From positions 121,236 to 185,235 of the forward strand of contig CANDNT010000008.1 in assembly GCA_947387485.1 (NCBI GenBank): 64,000 bases of DNA. The letters run 5' to 3'. The notes under the pieces are model-generated. The model did no database searches and was not told the DNA's origin. It was given only the letters and a program-made list of their open reading frames with translations. Shown in pieces: positions 35,587-43,974 of the stretch. The stretch's first letter is position 1, and each line of letters begins with the position of its first letter. The position numbers were made by a program, and so were the translations under genes. This DNA comes from Aquimarina rhabdastrellae (GTDB lineage Bacteria > Bacteroidota > Bacteroidia > Flavobacteriales > Flavobacteriaceae).

Positions 35587-36501
35587 CTATTGCTCTTCTT
35601 TTAATAAGTCTATTAATGCTGGTTTTAGGTTTTCAAATGTATAATTAAACCCTCTTTCTTGTATTTTTTCACTACATACACGCTGACTTGAGAATAGCAG
35701 TATATGCATTTTTCCTAAAAGTAATCGCATTGTATTTTTAGGAATATTAGGTAGCCACAACTGTTTTTTATAGTATTCTGCTATAAGTTGTGTCATTTTT
35801 TTATTTGATACTGGATTGGGTGCTACTGCATTATATACGCCTTCAAGTTCTTCGTGTAATACATACATAAACATTTTTGCTAAATCTTTAATATGTATCC
35901 AACTTTGCCATTGTTTTCCTGTTCCAAAAATAGCCCCTAATCCATATTTTATTGGTTTTACAATGGTAGGTAATACTCCTCCGTTAGGAGATAATACTAA
36001 ACCAATACGTAGTATGGCTACTTCTATTCCTATAGTTTTAAACTCAAATGCACTTTGTTCCCATTGTTGAACAACTTCGCTTAAAAAATCATCTCCATAA
36101 ATCGTATCTTTTTCTTCGCAATAATTCTGAAAAGAATCTTTATAAATACCTACAGCACTTGCAGAAATCAGCTGTCTTACTTGGTGTTTTGTTTCTTTAA
36201 GTCCTTTATAAAGTGTTGCTAAAGCTTGTACTCTACTTTCTAGTATTTCTTGTCTATAGCTTCTTGTCCATCGCTTAGCGATAGTTGCTCCTGCTAAATT
36301 AATTATTACCTCAACATCTTTTAAAGCTTCTTTATCAATCTCTCCTTTTTGAGGATTCCAATAAAATCCTTTATAGTTAGATTCATTTTTAATCTTCTCT
36401 TTGCTTGTTGTTAAGTAATTAACAACTATATCCTCTTTATGACATAAGGATACAATCTCTCTTCCTATTAATCCTGTTCCTCCTGTGATTAAAACTTTCA
36501 C
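35587..36501 (-). CDS. TIGR01777/YfcH-family NAD-dependent epimerase
   Basis: The 304-residue protein has an N-terminal Rossmann motif (ITGGTGLIG at 4-12), the SASAVGIY segment in place of the SDR active site, and a C-terminal DUF1731-like domain (LLLGKMHILLFSSQRV). It belongs to the TIGR01777 sugar-nucleotide epimerase-like family of unknown substrate. It is monocistronic. Confidence 0.88.
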   Translation of the reverse strand: MKVLITGGTGLIGREIVSLCHKEDIVVNYLTTSKEKIKNESNYKGFYWNPQKGEIDKEALKDVEVIINLAGATIAKRWTRSYRQEILESRVQALATLYKGLKETKHQVRQLISASAVGIYKDSFQNYCEEKDTIYGDDFLSEVVQQWEQSAFEFKTIGIEVAILRIGLVLSPNGGVLPTIVKPIKYGLGAIFGTGKQWQSWIHIKDLAKMFMYVLHEELEGVYNAVAPNPVSNKKMTQLIAEYYKKQLWLPNIPKNTMRLLLGKMHILLFSSQRVCSEKIQERGFNYTFENLKPALIDLLKEEQ

Positions 36502-36610
36502 CTAGTTCTTTATTGTTTTATGCTACAAAGGTAATTATCTATAATACAAATTCACAACCTCTTTATTATAGGTTTAACACTCCTTTATACTTTTTTAATA
36601 TTCTAGGCTC

Positions 36611-37285
36611 TTATTTTTTTGTTGCTCTTAACATTTCTCTTTTCCCCGGAGGCCCTGGTAATCGTTCCACCTCAAAACCAACTTCTTGCATTGCTCTTCT
36701 CACACTTCCCTTAGCGGAGTAAGTCACTAATATTCCTTCTTGTTTTAATGCCTTGTACATAATTTCAAAAATAGCAACTGTCCAAAGCTCTGGTTGTACT
36801 CTTGCTCCAAAAGCATCAAAATAAATCAAATCGTATTCATTTTGATCTTGTATTTCTTCAAATAGTTGTTTTCGCTTGGTTAATGTAAATGTAGGTGTTA
36901 TTGGTTTAGCTTCTTCCCATGGTATTTGATGTAATTCTTTAAATACTTCTTCTGCCTCTTCTTGCTTTAGTTCATCTGCATAATTCATTTTTAAAGCTTC
37001 TGCTACCGTTACAGGATAAGCTTCTATACCTACATATTGCATCTCTTTTTGCAATTTCTGATTTTCTAATGCTGTGATTAATGCATTTAAACCTGTACCA
37101 AAACCTATCTCTAAAATCTTTACTTTTTCTAAAGAATGTTTTTCTAATAACGGATAGAGCCCTGTTTCAATAAAGACATGCTTTGCTTCATTAATTGCAC
37201 CGTGTTTTGAATGGTATTGTTCCTCCCATTCTGGTAAGTGAATTGTTGTTGATCCATCTCCTGTTGTTATTATTTCTCTCTTCAT
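36611..37285 (-). CDS. mnmD: tRNA U34 methyltransferase MnmD
   Basis: The 224-residue protein matches the stand-alone MnmD (MnmC N-terminal) family: TTGDGSTTIHLPEWEEQYHSKHGAINEAKHVFIETGL at the N-terminus, the SAM-binding ILEIGFGTGLNAL, and DLIYFDAFGARVQPELW. It methylates 5-aminomethyl-2-thiouridine at the tRNA wobble position. The FAD-dependent MnmC C-terminal domain is absent, as is common in Bacteroidota. Confidence 0.9.
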   Translation of the reverse strand: MKREIITTGDGSTTIHLPEWEEQYHSKHGAINEAKHVFIETGLYPLLEKHSLEKVKILEIGFGTGLNALITALENQKLQKEMQYVGIEAYPVTVAEALKMNYADELKQEEAEEVFKELHQIPWEEAKPITPTFTLTKRKQLFEEIQDQNEYDLIYFDAFGARVQPELWTVAIFEIMYKALKQEGILVTYSAKGSVRRAMQEVGFEVERLPGPPGKREMLRATKK

Positions 37286-37299
37286 AGTGCTAATTTAAA

Positions 37300-37333
37300 A
37301 AAAGCATAACCATTCTAGAATAGTTATGCTTTT
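37300..37333 (-). terminator. Terminator of the DUF4920 gene
   Basis: Stem AAAAGCATAAC / GTTATGCTTTT with the inner palindrome ATTCTAGAAT, followed on the minus strand by T7; it lies about 23 bp past the DUF4920 stop codon. Confidence 0.8.
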
Positions 37334-37355
37334 ATATCTTATCTCTTTGTCAATG

Positions 37356-37883
37356 TTACTTGACTAATACTCCTTCTGCCATAAATGAATATGTACGCTT
37401 AGGTGCTGTAATAGCTGCAATTTCTTCTTCACTTTTTCCTGCATCTTTTGCAAAGTGTTTTTGTTCATCTACAGACATTTCAGAAACATAAGCTTTTCCT
37501 TGTACAACTACATTCTTATCTGCTATATCTTTAGGCACAAAAAAGCCGTAATCTTTAAACTTAACCATTACGTGCTTATCGTCTTCTAATGCAAGTTTCA
37601 TCCAACATCCTTTTGCTTGACAAACACTATTTACAGTACTTTCAAATGCAATAGATAATGTATCTCCAGCTTTAAGTGTATTGTATTTTTCTGCAATGGC
37701 ATTTTTATCCAAAAAAGATGTCGCTGTTATCGGTTCTCCAAAAGCATTTTTTATTTCTTTTGTTTCCTTTTTTATTACTACTTCTTCTTTTACCTCTTCT
37801 TTAACTTCTTTTGGGGTTTCCTTTTTAGTATTACAACTCAATAACGTCGCTATTGCTATGACGCATAATAAAGTTTTCTTCAT
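37356..37883 (-). CDS. DUF4920 lipoprotein
   Basis: The 175-residue protein has a lipoprotein signal (ATLLSC, Cys17), a Lys/Glu-rich linker, and a DUF4920 domain with NSVCQAKGCWM (paired Cys, possible disulfide or metal site) and KFKDYGFFVPKDI. It is a periplasmic or outer-membrane-associated protein of unknown role, widespread in flavobacteria. Confidence 0.85.
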   Translation of the reverse strand: MKKTLLCVIAIATLLSCNTKKETPKEVKEEVKEEVVIKKETKEIKNAFGEPITATSFLDKNAIAEKYNTLKAGDTLSIAFESTVNSVCQAKGCWMKLALEDDKHVMVKFKDYGFFVPKDIADKNVVVQGKAYVSEMSVDEQKHFAKDAGKSEEEIAAITAPKRTYSFMAEGVLVK

Positions 37884-38078
37884 GATTTGTTGTTTATTAT
37901 TAGTTTGGTATTTTCTGGGGATCTACACGATAAACCTCATAACATTTTAACAGACTTTTATTACTTTTCTTAGTCTAATAAAAGGCTTATTATATAGAGG
38001 TATAAGCTAAAAAAACAATAGTCCTTTAATTTTCTCAAAATTAAGCATTTTTAAGATTTTTATTTTAATCTAATTCGG

Positions 38079-38086
38079 TATTTTTG
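38079..38086 (+). promoter_or_regulatory. -7 promoter box of ilvE
   Basis: TATTTTTG is a full match to TAnnTTTG, 94 nt before the ilvE ATG. No clear TTG -33 element is present. Confidence 0.35.
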
Positions 38087-38179
38087 CACTGCAATTCAAA
38101 AAAAGCTACTAATGATACTTCTTATAGATTAGCAATTATTTTGAATTGTTATGTTTCACCTATTAAATAACATATACGG

Positions 38180-39247
38180 ATGAAGAAAACACTTCAGACT
38201 GCTATCAAAATCACAAAGGCGGAGAACTCAAAGATTGGACAGGTTGATTTTGAAAATATAAACTTCGGTAAATTATTTACTGATCACATGCTTATTTGTG
38301 ATTATGAAGATGGAAAATGGAAAAACCCAGAGGTTGTTCCTTATGGACCTCTTACATTAGATCCTTCTACTCGGGTTTTTCACTATGGGCAAGCCGTCTT
38401 TGAAGGAATGAAAGCGTATAAAGATGATCAAGGTGAAATTTTCTTGTTTAGACCTGACGAAAACTTTCATCGTTTAAATAAATCTTCAGAGCGTTTGGCT
38501 ATGCCTGCTTTACCTGAAGGATTTTTTATGGATGGGCTTCATGCTTTATTAGAGCTTGAAAAAGAATGGATTCAGCCAGGATTTGGAAATTCTCTATATA
38601 TCCGCCCTTTTGTAATTGCTACAGAAACTGGTGTTCAAGCGTCTGAAGCTAACTCATATCGTTTTATGGTGATTTGTTCACCTGCTGCTGCTTATTACAG
38701 TGGAGATGTTAATGTATTAGTTGCAGAAAAGTTTAGTCGTTCGGCAAATGGTGGTACGGGATATGCTAAGGCTGCTGGAAATTATGCTGGTCAATTCTAT
38801 CCTACTAATCTTGCTAAAAAAGATGGATACCAACAAATCATATGGACAGATGCTAGTACTCACGAATATATGGAAGAAGCTGGTACTATGAATGTTTTCT
38901 TTAGAGTTAATGATACTTTATTGACTGCTCCTGTAAGTGATCGTATCCTTGATGGTATTACTAGAAAAAGCTTAATTCAATTGGCAGAGCATTTAGGTAT
39001 TGCTGTAGAGGTTAGACCTATCAAAGTAGCCGAGATTATAGCTGCTGCCAAAGATGGTAGTTTAAAAGAAGCTTTTGGAGCTGGTACAGCTGCTGTGGTA
39101 AGCCCTATTGGTGGATTAGGCCATCAAGGGGAGCATTATACTATCGATAAACAAGAAGATTCTTATGCTACTCGTCTTAAAAATGCCTTAATGGAAATTC
39201 AATATAATAAAAACGAAGATCCTTTTGGATGGCGTTATAAATTATAA
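38180..39247 (+). CDS. ilvE: Branched-chain amino acid aminotransferase
   Basis: The 355-residue fold-type IV PLP enzyme shows the class IV motifs FHYGQAVFEGMKAYK, RPDENFHRLNKSSERL, KAAGNYAG with the PLP Lys region, and the EEAGTMNVFF and DGITRKS segments. It performs the last step of valine, leucine and isoleucine synthesis or the first of their breakdown. It is monocistronic with its own terminator. Confidence 0.93.
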   Translation: MKKTLQTAIKITKAENSKIGQVDFENINFGKLFTDHMLICDYEDGKWKNPEVVPYGPLTLDPSTRVFHYGQAVFEGMKAYKDDQGEIFLFRPDENFHRLNKSSERLAMPALPEGFFMDGLHALLELEKEWIQPGFGNSLYIRPFVIATETGVQASEANSYRFMVICSPAAAYYSGDVNVLVAEKFSRSANGGTGYAKAAGNYAGQFYPTNLAKKDGYQQIIWTDASTHEYMEEAGTMNVFFRVNDTLLTAPVSDRILDGITRKSLIQLAEHLGIAVEVRPIKVAEIIAAAKDGSLKEAFGAGTAAVVSPIGGLGHQGEHYTIDKQEDSYATRLKNALMEIQYNKNEDPFGWRYKL

Positions 39248-39255
39248 CAGCATAT

Positions 39256-39295
39256 AAAAAAATCCCTAGCTAATTAGTTTACTAGGGATTTTTTA
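39256..39295 (+). terminator. Bidirectional terminator between ilvE and the 270-residue gene
   Basis: AAAAAAATCCCTAG / CTAGGGATTTTTT stem 9 bp after the ilvE stop and 6 bp from the stop of the convergent gene. Confidence 0.85.
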
Positions 39296-39300
39296 TACCG

Positions 39301-40113
39301 TTACTCTTTTCTACTTTTAAAAGACAATTGTAGTGTATTTGTTATATCATGAAAGATTTCTATATCTGCACTCGAAAACAATAGCATTTCTGTGTAAAAA
39401 GGGTATTTAGCTTTCTCTCCTTCCCATAATAATTCATTTACTGCTTTTATCAATTGAATAGCTTCTGCATAAGCATCTTCTTCTTTTACAAAAAAAGCTT
39501 GATCTATTGTTGCTATATAATTTCGTTTATTAAGATCTGATCGTTTCTCTGGTTTATACTGATTTGAGTGCGCTATACGTATGAGTACTTCCATATCAAA
39601 AGCATTCATTCTACTATTACGCCCTCCTGGAAGCGGAAAAAAATGACTTCCTGCTTCTTGAGATAATAAGATCCAATTAAGGGCATATATAACTCTAGTA
39701 TCGTATATTATGTTCTTTTGCAAAAACATAAACATCCCTACTTTTGATACACTAGGTAAAGCCTCATATTTAGGTTTTTCTGATTTGATAAACTCATAAA
39801 TTCTGGGCATGGTTGTATGTGGTTTTGCTCCTTTAATTCCGCCCCACTCTTGTATAATCCACATAGATAAAGCTTCAAATTGTTTAAGATCTGTTTTGAA
39901 ATACTCATTCAATTTTTCTTCTATCTTAAATTTTATAGCTACTTCTTTATCGTATAATGTTTGCTGATTTAATTCATAGAATTCTTCAATTGTAATTACT
40001 TTTAAACGTACTAGCCCTTCGATGTTTGCTGTCCATTTATATACTTTGGTAATATTAGCTTTGATTCCTTTTAAGTAAGCTGCTATTTTTTCTGGATTAA
40101 AAGTATAGCTCAT
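39301..40113 (-). CDS. Hypothetical conserved soluble protein
   Basis: The 270-residue protein is not recognised. It is predicted soluble and mostly alpha-helical, with no signal peptide or membrane segment. Notable segments are WIIQEWGGIKG, LPGGRNSRMNAFDMEVLIRIAH and a charged C-terminus. It is divergent from the phosphorothioation-like gene at 40189 with only about 75 bp between them, so the two may share a control region. Confidence 0.6.
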   Translation of the reverse strand: MSYTFNPEKIAAYLKGIKANITKVYKWTANIEGLVRLKVITIEEFYELNQQTLYDKEVAIKFKIEEKLNEYFKTDLKQFEALSMWIIQEWGGIKGAKPHTTMPRIYEFIKSEKPKYEALPSVSKVGMFMFLQKNIIYDTRVIYALNWILLSQEAGSHFFPLPGGRNSRMNAFDMEVLIRIAHSNQYKPEKRSDLNKRNYIATIDQAFFVKEEDAYAEAIQLIKAVNELLWEGEKAKYPFYTEMLLFSSADIEIFHDITNTLQLSFKSRKE

Positions 40114-40188
40114 TTTAATTTATTTTACACGTAAAATAAATATTTATTCTTTATTTTGCCTCATCTTTTAAGTAATTTATTTTTTGAC

Positions 40189-40680
40189 ATGAAAAAGTAC
40201 TCTCGTAAAATTGTTGGGCGAAAATTAGGAAATATGCATTATATCCATCGATCGGCTATTTCTTATCTCAATGATGATCAAAAGAAAACTTTAAAAAAAG
40301 CAATAGACATTACTACTCTTGATGATTGGAATCTTGTTAAAATAGCTAAAGATTTAACTACTGTCTCGTTATTAAATTATGAAAATTTTGATAGTGTTTT
40401 ATTCCCTTGTTTATTAGAAGCTACTATTGTAAATCTTAAAAACTCTTCTTTTAAATATATTGATTATCAATCAAGAAAAAATCCGCCTGTATTACATAGA
40501 AAAGAGTTAATGTTAGCCCCAGATGATCCTAGAGTTCCTGTTTTTGCAAAAACTACAACCTTTTGTGAAGATCGCAATCTGTTTGATCGTGCATCTTATA
40601 TTGGTACTAAACTTAAATGGGAAGAACGTTTATTACAACATGGTTATATAATCAAAGATCAAACTATATTGCCTATTTAA
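40189..40680 (+). CDS. Stand-alone homologue of the N-terminal part of a phosphorothioation-associated methyltransferase
   Basis: The 163-residue protein (start ATG 40189, MKKYSRKIVGRKLG) shows motifs I associate with the N-terminal region of the DNA phosphorothioation-associated putative methyltransferase family: YIHRSAISYL, VSLLNYENFDS, the NPPVLHRKE box near residue 98, and IGTKLKWEERLLQHGY at the end. The methyltransferase half is missing and no dnd genes are nearby, so it probably has another role. The assignment is from remembered motifs. Confidence 0.5.
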   Translation: MKKYSRKIVGRKLGNMHYIHRSAISYLNDDQKKTLKKAIDITTLDDWNLVKIAKDLTTVSLLNYENFDSVLFPCLLEATIVNLKNSSFKYIDYQSRKNPPVLHRKELMLAPDDPRVPVFAKTTTFCEDRNLFDRASYIGTKLKWEERLLQHGYIIKDQTILPI

Positions 40681-40688
40681 ATCGGGTA

Positions 40689-41153
40689 TTATTCATTAGG
40701 TCTTAGTTTATCTAATAGTTTGTTAAGTTGTTTATATTCCTCTTGATTAAGTGTTGTAACAGTAGCTATTGTATTTTCTAGCTTAACTGTCATTTCTTCT
40801 ACAAGTTTTACTCCTAGAGGAGTTATGTCTACATAAACAACTCTACGATCATCTTCACTCTGTTTACGTTTAACATATGCTTTGCTTAATAAAGATTTAA
40901 CTAATCTTGTTGTATTAGGTGTCTTATCAATCATTCGCATTTTTACTTGATTCATCGTCAATTGTTCTCCATTCTTAGATGCTCCATTAAGAATTCTAAG
41001 AATATTAAATTGAGATACCGTGATATGATACTGTTGAAAAGTATCATCGTGTAATGTTTTAACCCAATTGGCCGTATACATTACATTGAGTAATCCTTTA
41101 TATTTCTCTCCTTGAAAAGTAGTTTTTAATGCTTCTTCTAATTTTATTCCCAT
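40689..41153 (-). CDS. MarR-family transcriptional regulator
   Basis: The 154-residue protein has the MarR winged helix-turn-helix: FNILRILNGAS, MTMNQVKMRMIDKTPNTTRLVKSLLSKAYVKRK and the wing SEDDRRVVYVDITPLG. It is probably a dimeric repressor. It lies 7 bp downstream of the VOC gene in a minus-strand operon and may control it. Confidence 0.88.
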   Translation of the reverse strand: MGIKLEEALKTTFQGEKYKGLLNVMYTANWVKTLHDDTFQQYHITVSQFNILRILNGASKNGEQLTMNQVKMRMIDKTPNTTRLVKSLLSKAYVKRKQSEDDRRVVYVDITPLGVKLVEEMTVKLENTIATVTTLNQEEYKQLNKLLDKLRPNE

Positions 41154-41160
41154 TATTGCT

Positions 41161-41538
41161 TTATTTATTGTTTTCGAAGAAAGTCCATCCTACTTGGTTA
41201 CAATCATAAAAAGCAAACTCCTTAGTTCCCCAAGGAGTTTGAATAAGTGCCGCATTCCATTGCAAAACACCTTTTGTTTTATATAGTTCATAAATAGCTT
41301 CAATTTGAATCACCTGAACTCTAAATTGAGGCATTTTTATATCTTTAATTGTCTCAAAAACCTGAAAATGAACTTGTATTTCTTGTAGTGCTACTACAGC
41401 ATAATTCATTTCTCCTGCTTCGTATTGTGTTGATTCAAAGACTTTTTTAAAGCCTAATTTCTCTTCATAAAATGTTATTGTTTTATAAATATCCTCAACA
41501 GGTAATACAGGATGTATTTGTAACAATCGGGTTTCCAT
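41161..41538 (-). CDS. Glyoxalase/VOC-superfamily protein
   Basis: The 125-residue protein has a single VOC fold (HPVLPVEDIYKTITFYEEKLGF ... TPWGTKEFAFYDCNQVGWTFFE), similar to bleomycin-resistance-like proteins. The start is ATG at 41538 (METRLLQIHPVL); a TTG at 41562 would overlap the upstream gene. It sits between the M28 peptidase and the MarR regulator. Confidence 0.8.
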   Translation of the reverse strand: METRLLQIHPVLPVEDIYKTITFYEEKLGFKKVFESTQYEAGEMNYAVVALQEIQVHFQVFETIKDIKMPQFRVQVIQIEAIYELYKTKGVLQWNAALIQTPWGTKEFAFYDCNQVGWTFFENNK

Positions 41539-41539
41539 C

Positions 41540-42919
41540 TTATTTTGTTCCGTATTTATCAAATAAATACATCAAACTTGTCATAGTAGCTGCTCCTAGC
41601 TCTAACTCTCTTTTATTAACTGCATCAAAAGTATCATTCTTTGCATGGTGATAATCAAAATAGCGTTGTGAGTCAGGTCGTAATCCTGCTAAAGTTATTC
41701 CTTCTTTTTTTAACGGTCCTATATCTGCTCCACTTCCACCTTTAGCAAAATAATGAATTAAATACGGTTCGAATAAAGGTTTCCAGCTTTCTACTTGCGT
41801 AAAGGTAGCATCATTACAATCAAAAGAAAATCCTCTAGGCGTAAATCCTCCTGCATCACTTTCTAAAGCAAAAACGTGATTTTCTCCTTTTTGCTTAGCT
41901 ACTTTTGCATATTTTTTACCACCTCTTAAACCATTTTCTTCGTTCATAAACATTACTACGCGTATACTGCGTTTAGGCTTATATCCTATTTCTTTAAACA
42001 ATCTTAATACTTCCATAGATTGTACTATTCCTGCTCCATCATCATGTGAACCATCACCTAAATCCCATGAGTCAAGATGTCCACCTACAACCATATATTC
42101 GTTAGGATATTCGCTCCCTTTAATTTCACCTATTACATTATAGGATTGTACATCTTTCCATGTTCTACAATTCATATTTAAGTGAAACTTAGCCTTTTTG
42201 TTCAATGCTAATAACGTACTTAATAACTCTGCTCCATTAGTACTAATTGCTGCTGCGGGAATTTTTTGAGTATCTTTTAAATCACCATAACTCATAGAAC
42301 CCGTATGTGGGTAGTCATCTAATCTAAGATTCATTGATCTCACTATTACTCCTACTGCTCCATATTTACCAGCTTCGGCAGCTCCAGCATAACGTTGATC
42401 TACGCAACCTCCATATGCTTCAAAAGTTTGAATAAGATCTGCTTGCATAGGTCGATTATAAAAAACTACTTTCCCTGCTATCTTCTCTTTTCCTAAAGTT
42501 GCCAATTCTTCTAAACCTTTCACCTCAATAATTTCAGCTTTTAAGCCACCTATAGGTGTAGGTACAGATCCTCCCAAAGCACAGATAGGAAAACTAGTTG
42601 TCTTACCTGGCTCTGTTTCTATATAAGCGATTTCGGTAACTCCTCGAGTCCATTTAGGCACCATTACAGGTTGTAACCATACACGATCTAAGCCTAATGC
42701 TTTTAATTCTTTCTCTCCCCATTCTACAGCTTTTTGTGCATTAAGTGATCCTGATAATCGCCCTCCAATTTGATTAGATAAATAATCTAACCATTCGTAT
42801 GATTTTCCGTTAACTAGTGCATTTTTATATATTTTTTCAAGAATTGCTTTATCTTCTTCTTGCTGAGCATTTCCTCCTATAGTTAAGAGTATACATAATG
42901 CTGTTAAAATCTTTTTCAT
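41540..42919 (-). CDS. Secreted M28-family zinc aminopeptidase
   Basis: The 459-residue protein has a signal peptide (MKKILTALCILLTIGGNAQQ). A PA-type insertion (about 130-230) is followed by the M28 catalytic core: GGHLDSWDLGDGSHDDGAG with the first zinc His and bridging Asp, MFMNEENGLRGG with the catalytic Glu-Glu, ESDAGG, and a late YHHAKNDTFD with the last His ligand. It likely cleaves peptides in the periplasm or outside. It overlaps the PPK2 gene by 4 bp. Confidence 0.88.
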   Translation of the reverse strand: MKKILTALCILLTIGGNAQQEEDKAILEKIYKNALVNGKSYEWLDYLSNQIGGRLSGSLNAQKAVEWGEKELKALGLDRVWLQPVMVPKWTRGVTEIAYIETEPGKTTSFPICALGGSVPTPIGGLKAEIIEVKGLEELATLGKEKIAGKVVFYNRPMQADLIQTFEAYGGCVDQRYAGAAEAGKYGAVGVIVRSMNLRLDDYPHTGSMSYGDLKDTQKIPAAAISTNGAELLSTLLALNKKAKFHLNMNCRTWKDVQSYNVIGEIKGSEYPNEYMVVGGHLDSWDLGDGSHDDGAGIVQSMEVLRLFKEIGYKPKRSIRVVMFMNEENGLRGGKKYAKVAKQKGENHVFALESDAGGFTPRGFSFDCNDATFTQVESWKPLFEPYLIHYFAKGGSGADIGPLKKEGITLAGLRPDSQRYFDYHHAKNDTFDAVNKRELELGAATMTSLMYLFDKYGTK

Positions 42920-43794
42920 TCGTTTTCTAAGGCTTTTTTATATAGTTCAATATTTGCTTTTATCTCTGGTGCTAATTCTGGTTCTTTAATGTCTTTGTAT
43001 TCTTTTAAAGTATCATAAATAGTTTTTGCTACGATATACCTTGCTGTTGGTTTATCATCTGCTGGAATCACATACCAAGGTGCTTCTGGGGTTGATGTTT
43101 CATTTATTGCATCTTCATAATATTCTTGATATTTATCCCAAAACTTTCGTTCTTTTAAATCTCCTGGAGAAAATTTCCAATTCTTTTCTTCTTTCTCTAA
43201 TCGTCTTAACAGTCTATTTTTTTGTTCGTCTTTTGATAAATGTAAGTAAAACTTATAAATCAATGTTCCATTTTGAGCTATATGCTTTTCAAAATTACGA
43301 ATCTGTTCAAATCGTTGTTCCCAAAATGCATCATCTATATCTGCCACATTATTAACATTAGGCAGGTTTTCTCCCAAAATATATTCTGGATGTACTCTTG
43401 TTACTAATACATTCTCGTAATGTGTTCTATTAAATACTGAAAATTTACCTCGTTGTGGCAATGCTATATAGTGCCTCCATAAATAGTCATGTCCTAATTC
43501 TAATGATGTAGGAACTTTAAAACTGTGAACTACAATCCCTCTTGTATTAAAATCTTTAAAGACTTCTCTAATTAAACTATCTTTTCCTGCTGTATCAATT
43601 CCTTGTAAACAGATCAACACTCCATATTTACCATGTGCATAAAGTTTATCTTGAAATTTACCCAGTTTCTTTCTGACTTCTTTTAATTCATCTTCGATAG
43701 TTTCTTTATCAGCTTCTAAATCAATATGAGTAGGTAATACTTCTAATTTAATAGCACTATCTACCTTAAAATCTTCATGTTGGATTGTTTTCAT
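42916..43794 (-). CDS. PPK2-family polyphosphate kinase
   Basis: The 292-residue protein has the PPK2 Walker A GIDTAGKDS at 65-73, the lid region SFKVPTSLELGHDYLWRHYIALPQRGKFSVFNRTHYE and the YKFYLHLSKDEQKNRLLRR segment. PPK2 proteins move phosphate between polyphosphate and nucleotides; class I, II or III cannot be set by eye. It is the first gene of a minus-strand operon with the peptidase, VOC and MarR genes. Confidence 0.9.
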   Translation of the reverse strand: MKTIQHEDFKVDSAIKLEVLPTHIDLEADKETIEDELKEVRKKLGKFQDKLYAHGKYGVLICLQGIDTAGKDSLIREVFKDFNTRGIVVHSFKVPTSLELGHDYLWRHYIALPQRGKFSVFNRTHYENVLVTRVHPEYILGENLPNVNNVADIDDAFWEQRFEQIRNFEKHIAQNGTLIYKFYLHLSKDEQKNRLLRRLEKEEKNWKFSPGDLKERKFWDKYQEYYEDAINETSTPEAPWYVIPADDKPTARYIVAKTIYDTLKEYKDIKEPELAPEIKANIELYKKALENE

Positions 43795-43941
43795 ATCATT
43801 GATATTAACTCATTCTTTGGTAAGATACTAATCCCCTAGCGATTCTAAAAATATGCTAATAAAATATTCTGCAACACTTTTTTAAAGATTAGTTAGGTTT
43901 TAACATTATCTCCGAACAAACTCTTAATATTATATTAACAT

Positions 43942-43949
43942 TATATTTG
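43942..43949 (+). promoter_or_regulatory. -7 box of giant paralogue 1 (type A leader)
   Basis: TATATTTG followed by C, 26 nt before the ATG at 43975. The leader ends in a C-rich ACC(C)CCC-ATG segment shared with paralogues 3 and 5. Confidence 0.5.
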
Positions 43950-43974
43950 CTTTTTTTTAACACAAATACCCCCC

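Noticed and set aside
41539..41562. TTG start extending the VOC protein
   Set aside because: It overlaps the end of the peptidase gene and adds eight polar residues; the ATG at 41538 gives the normal VOC start.
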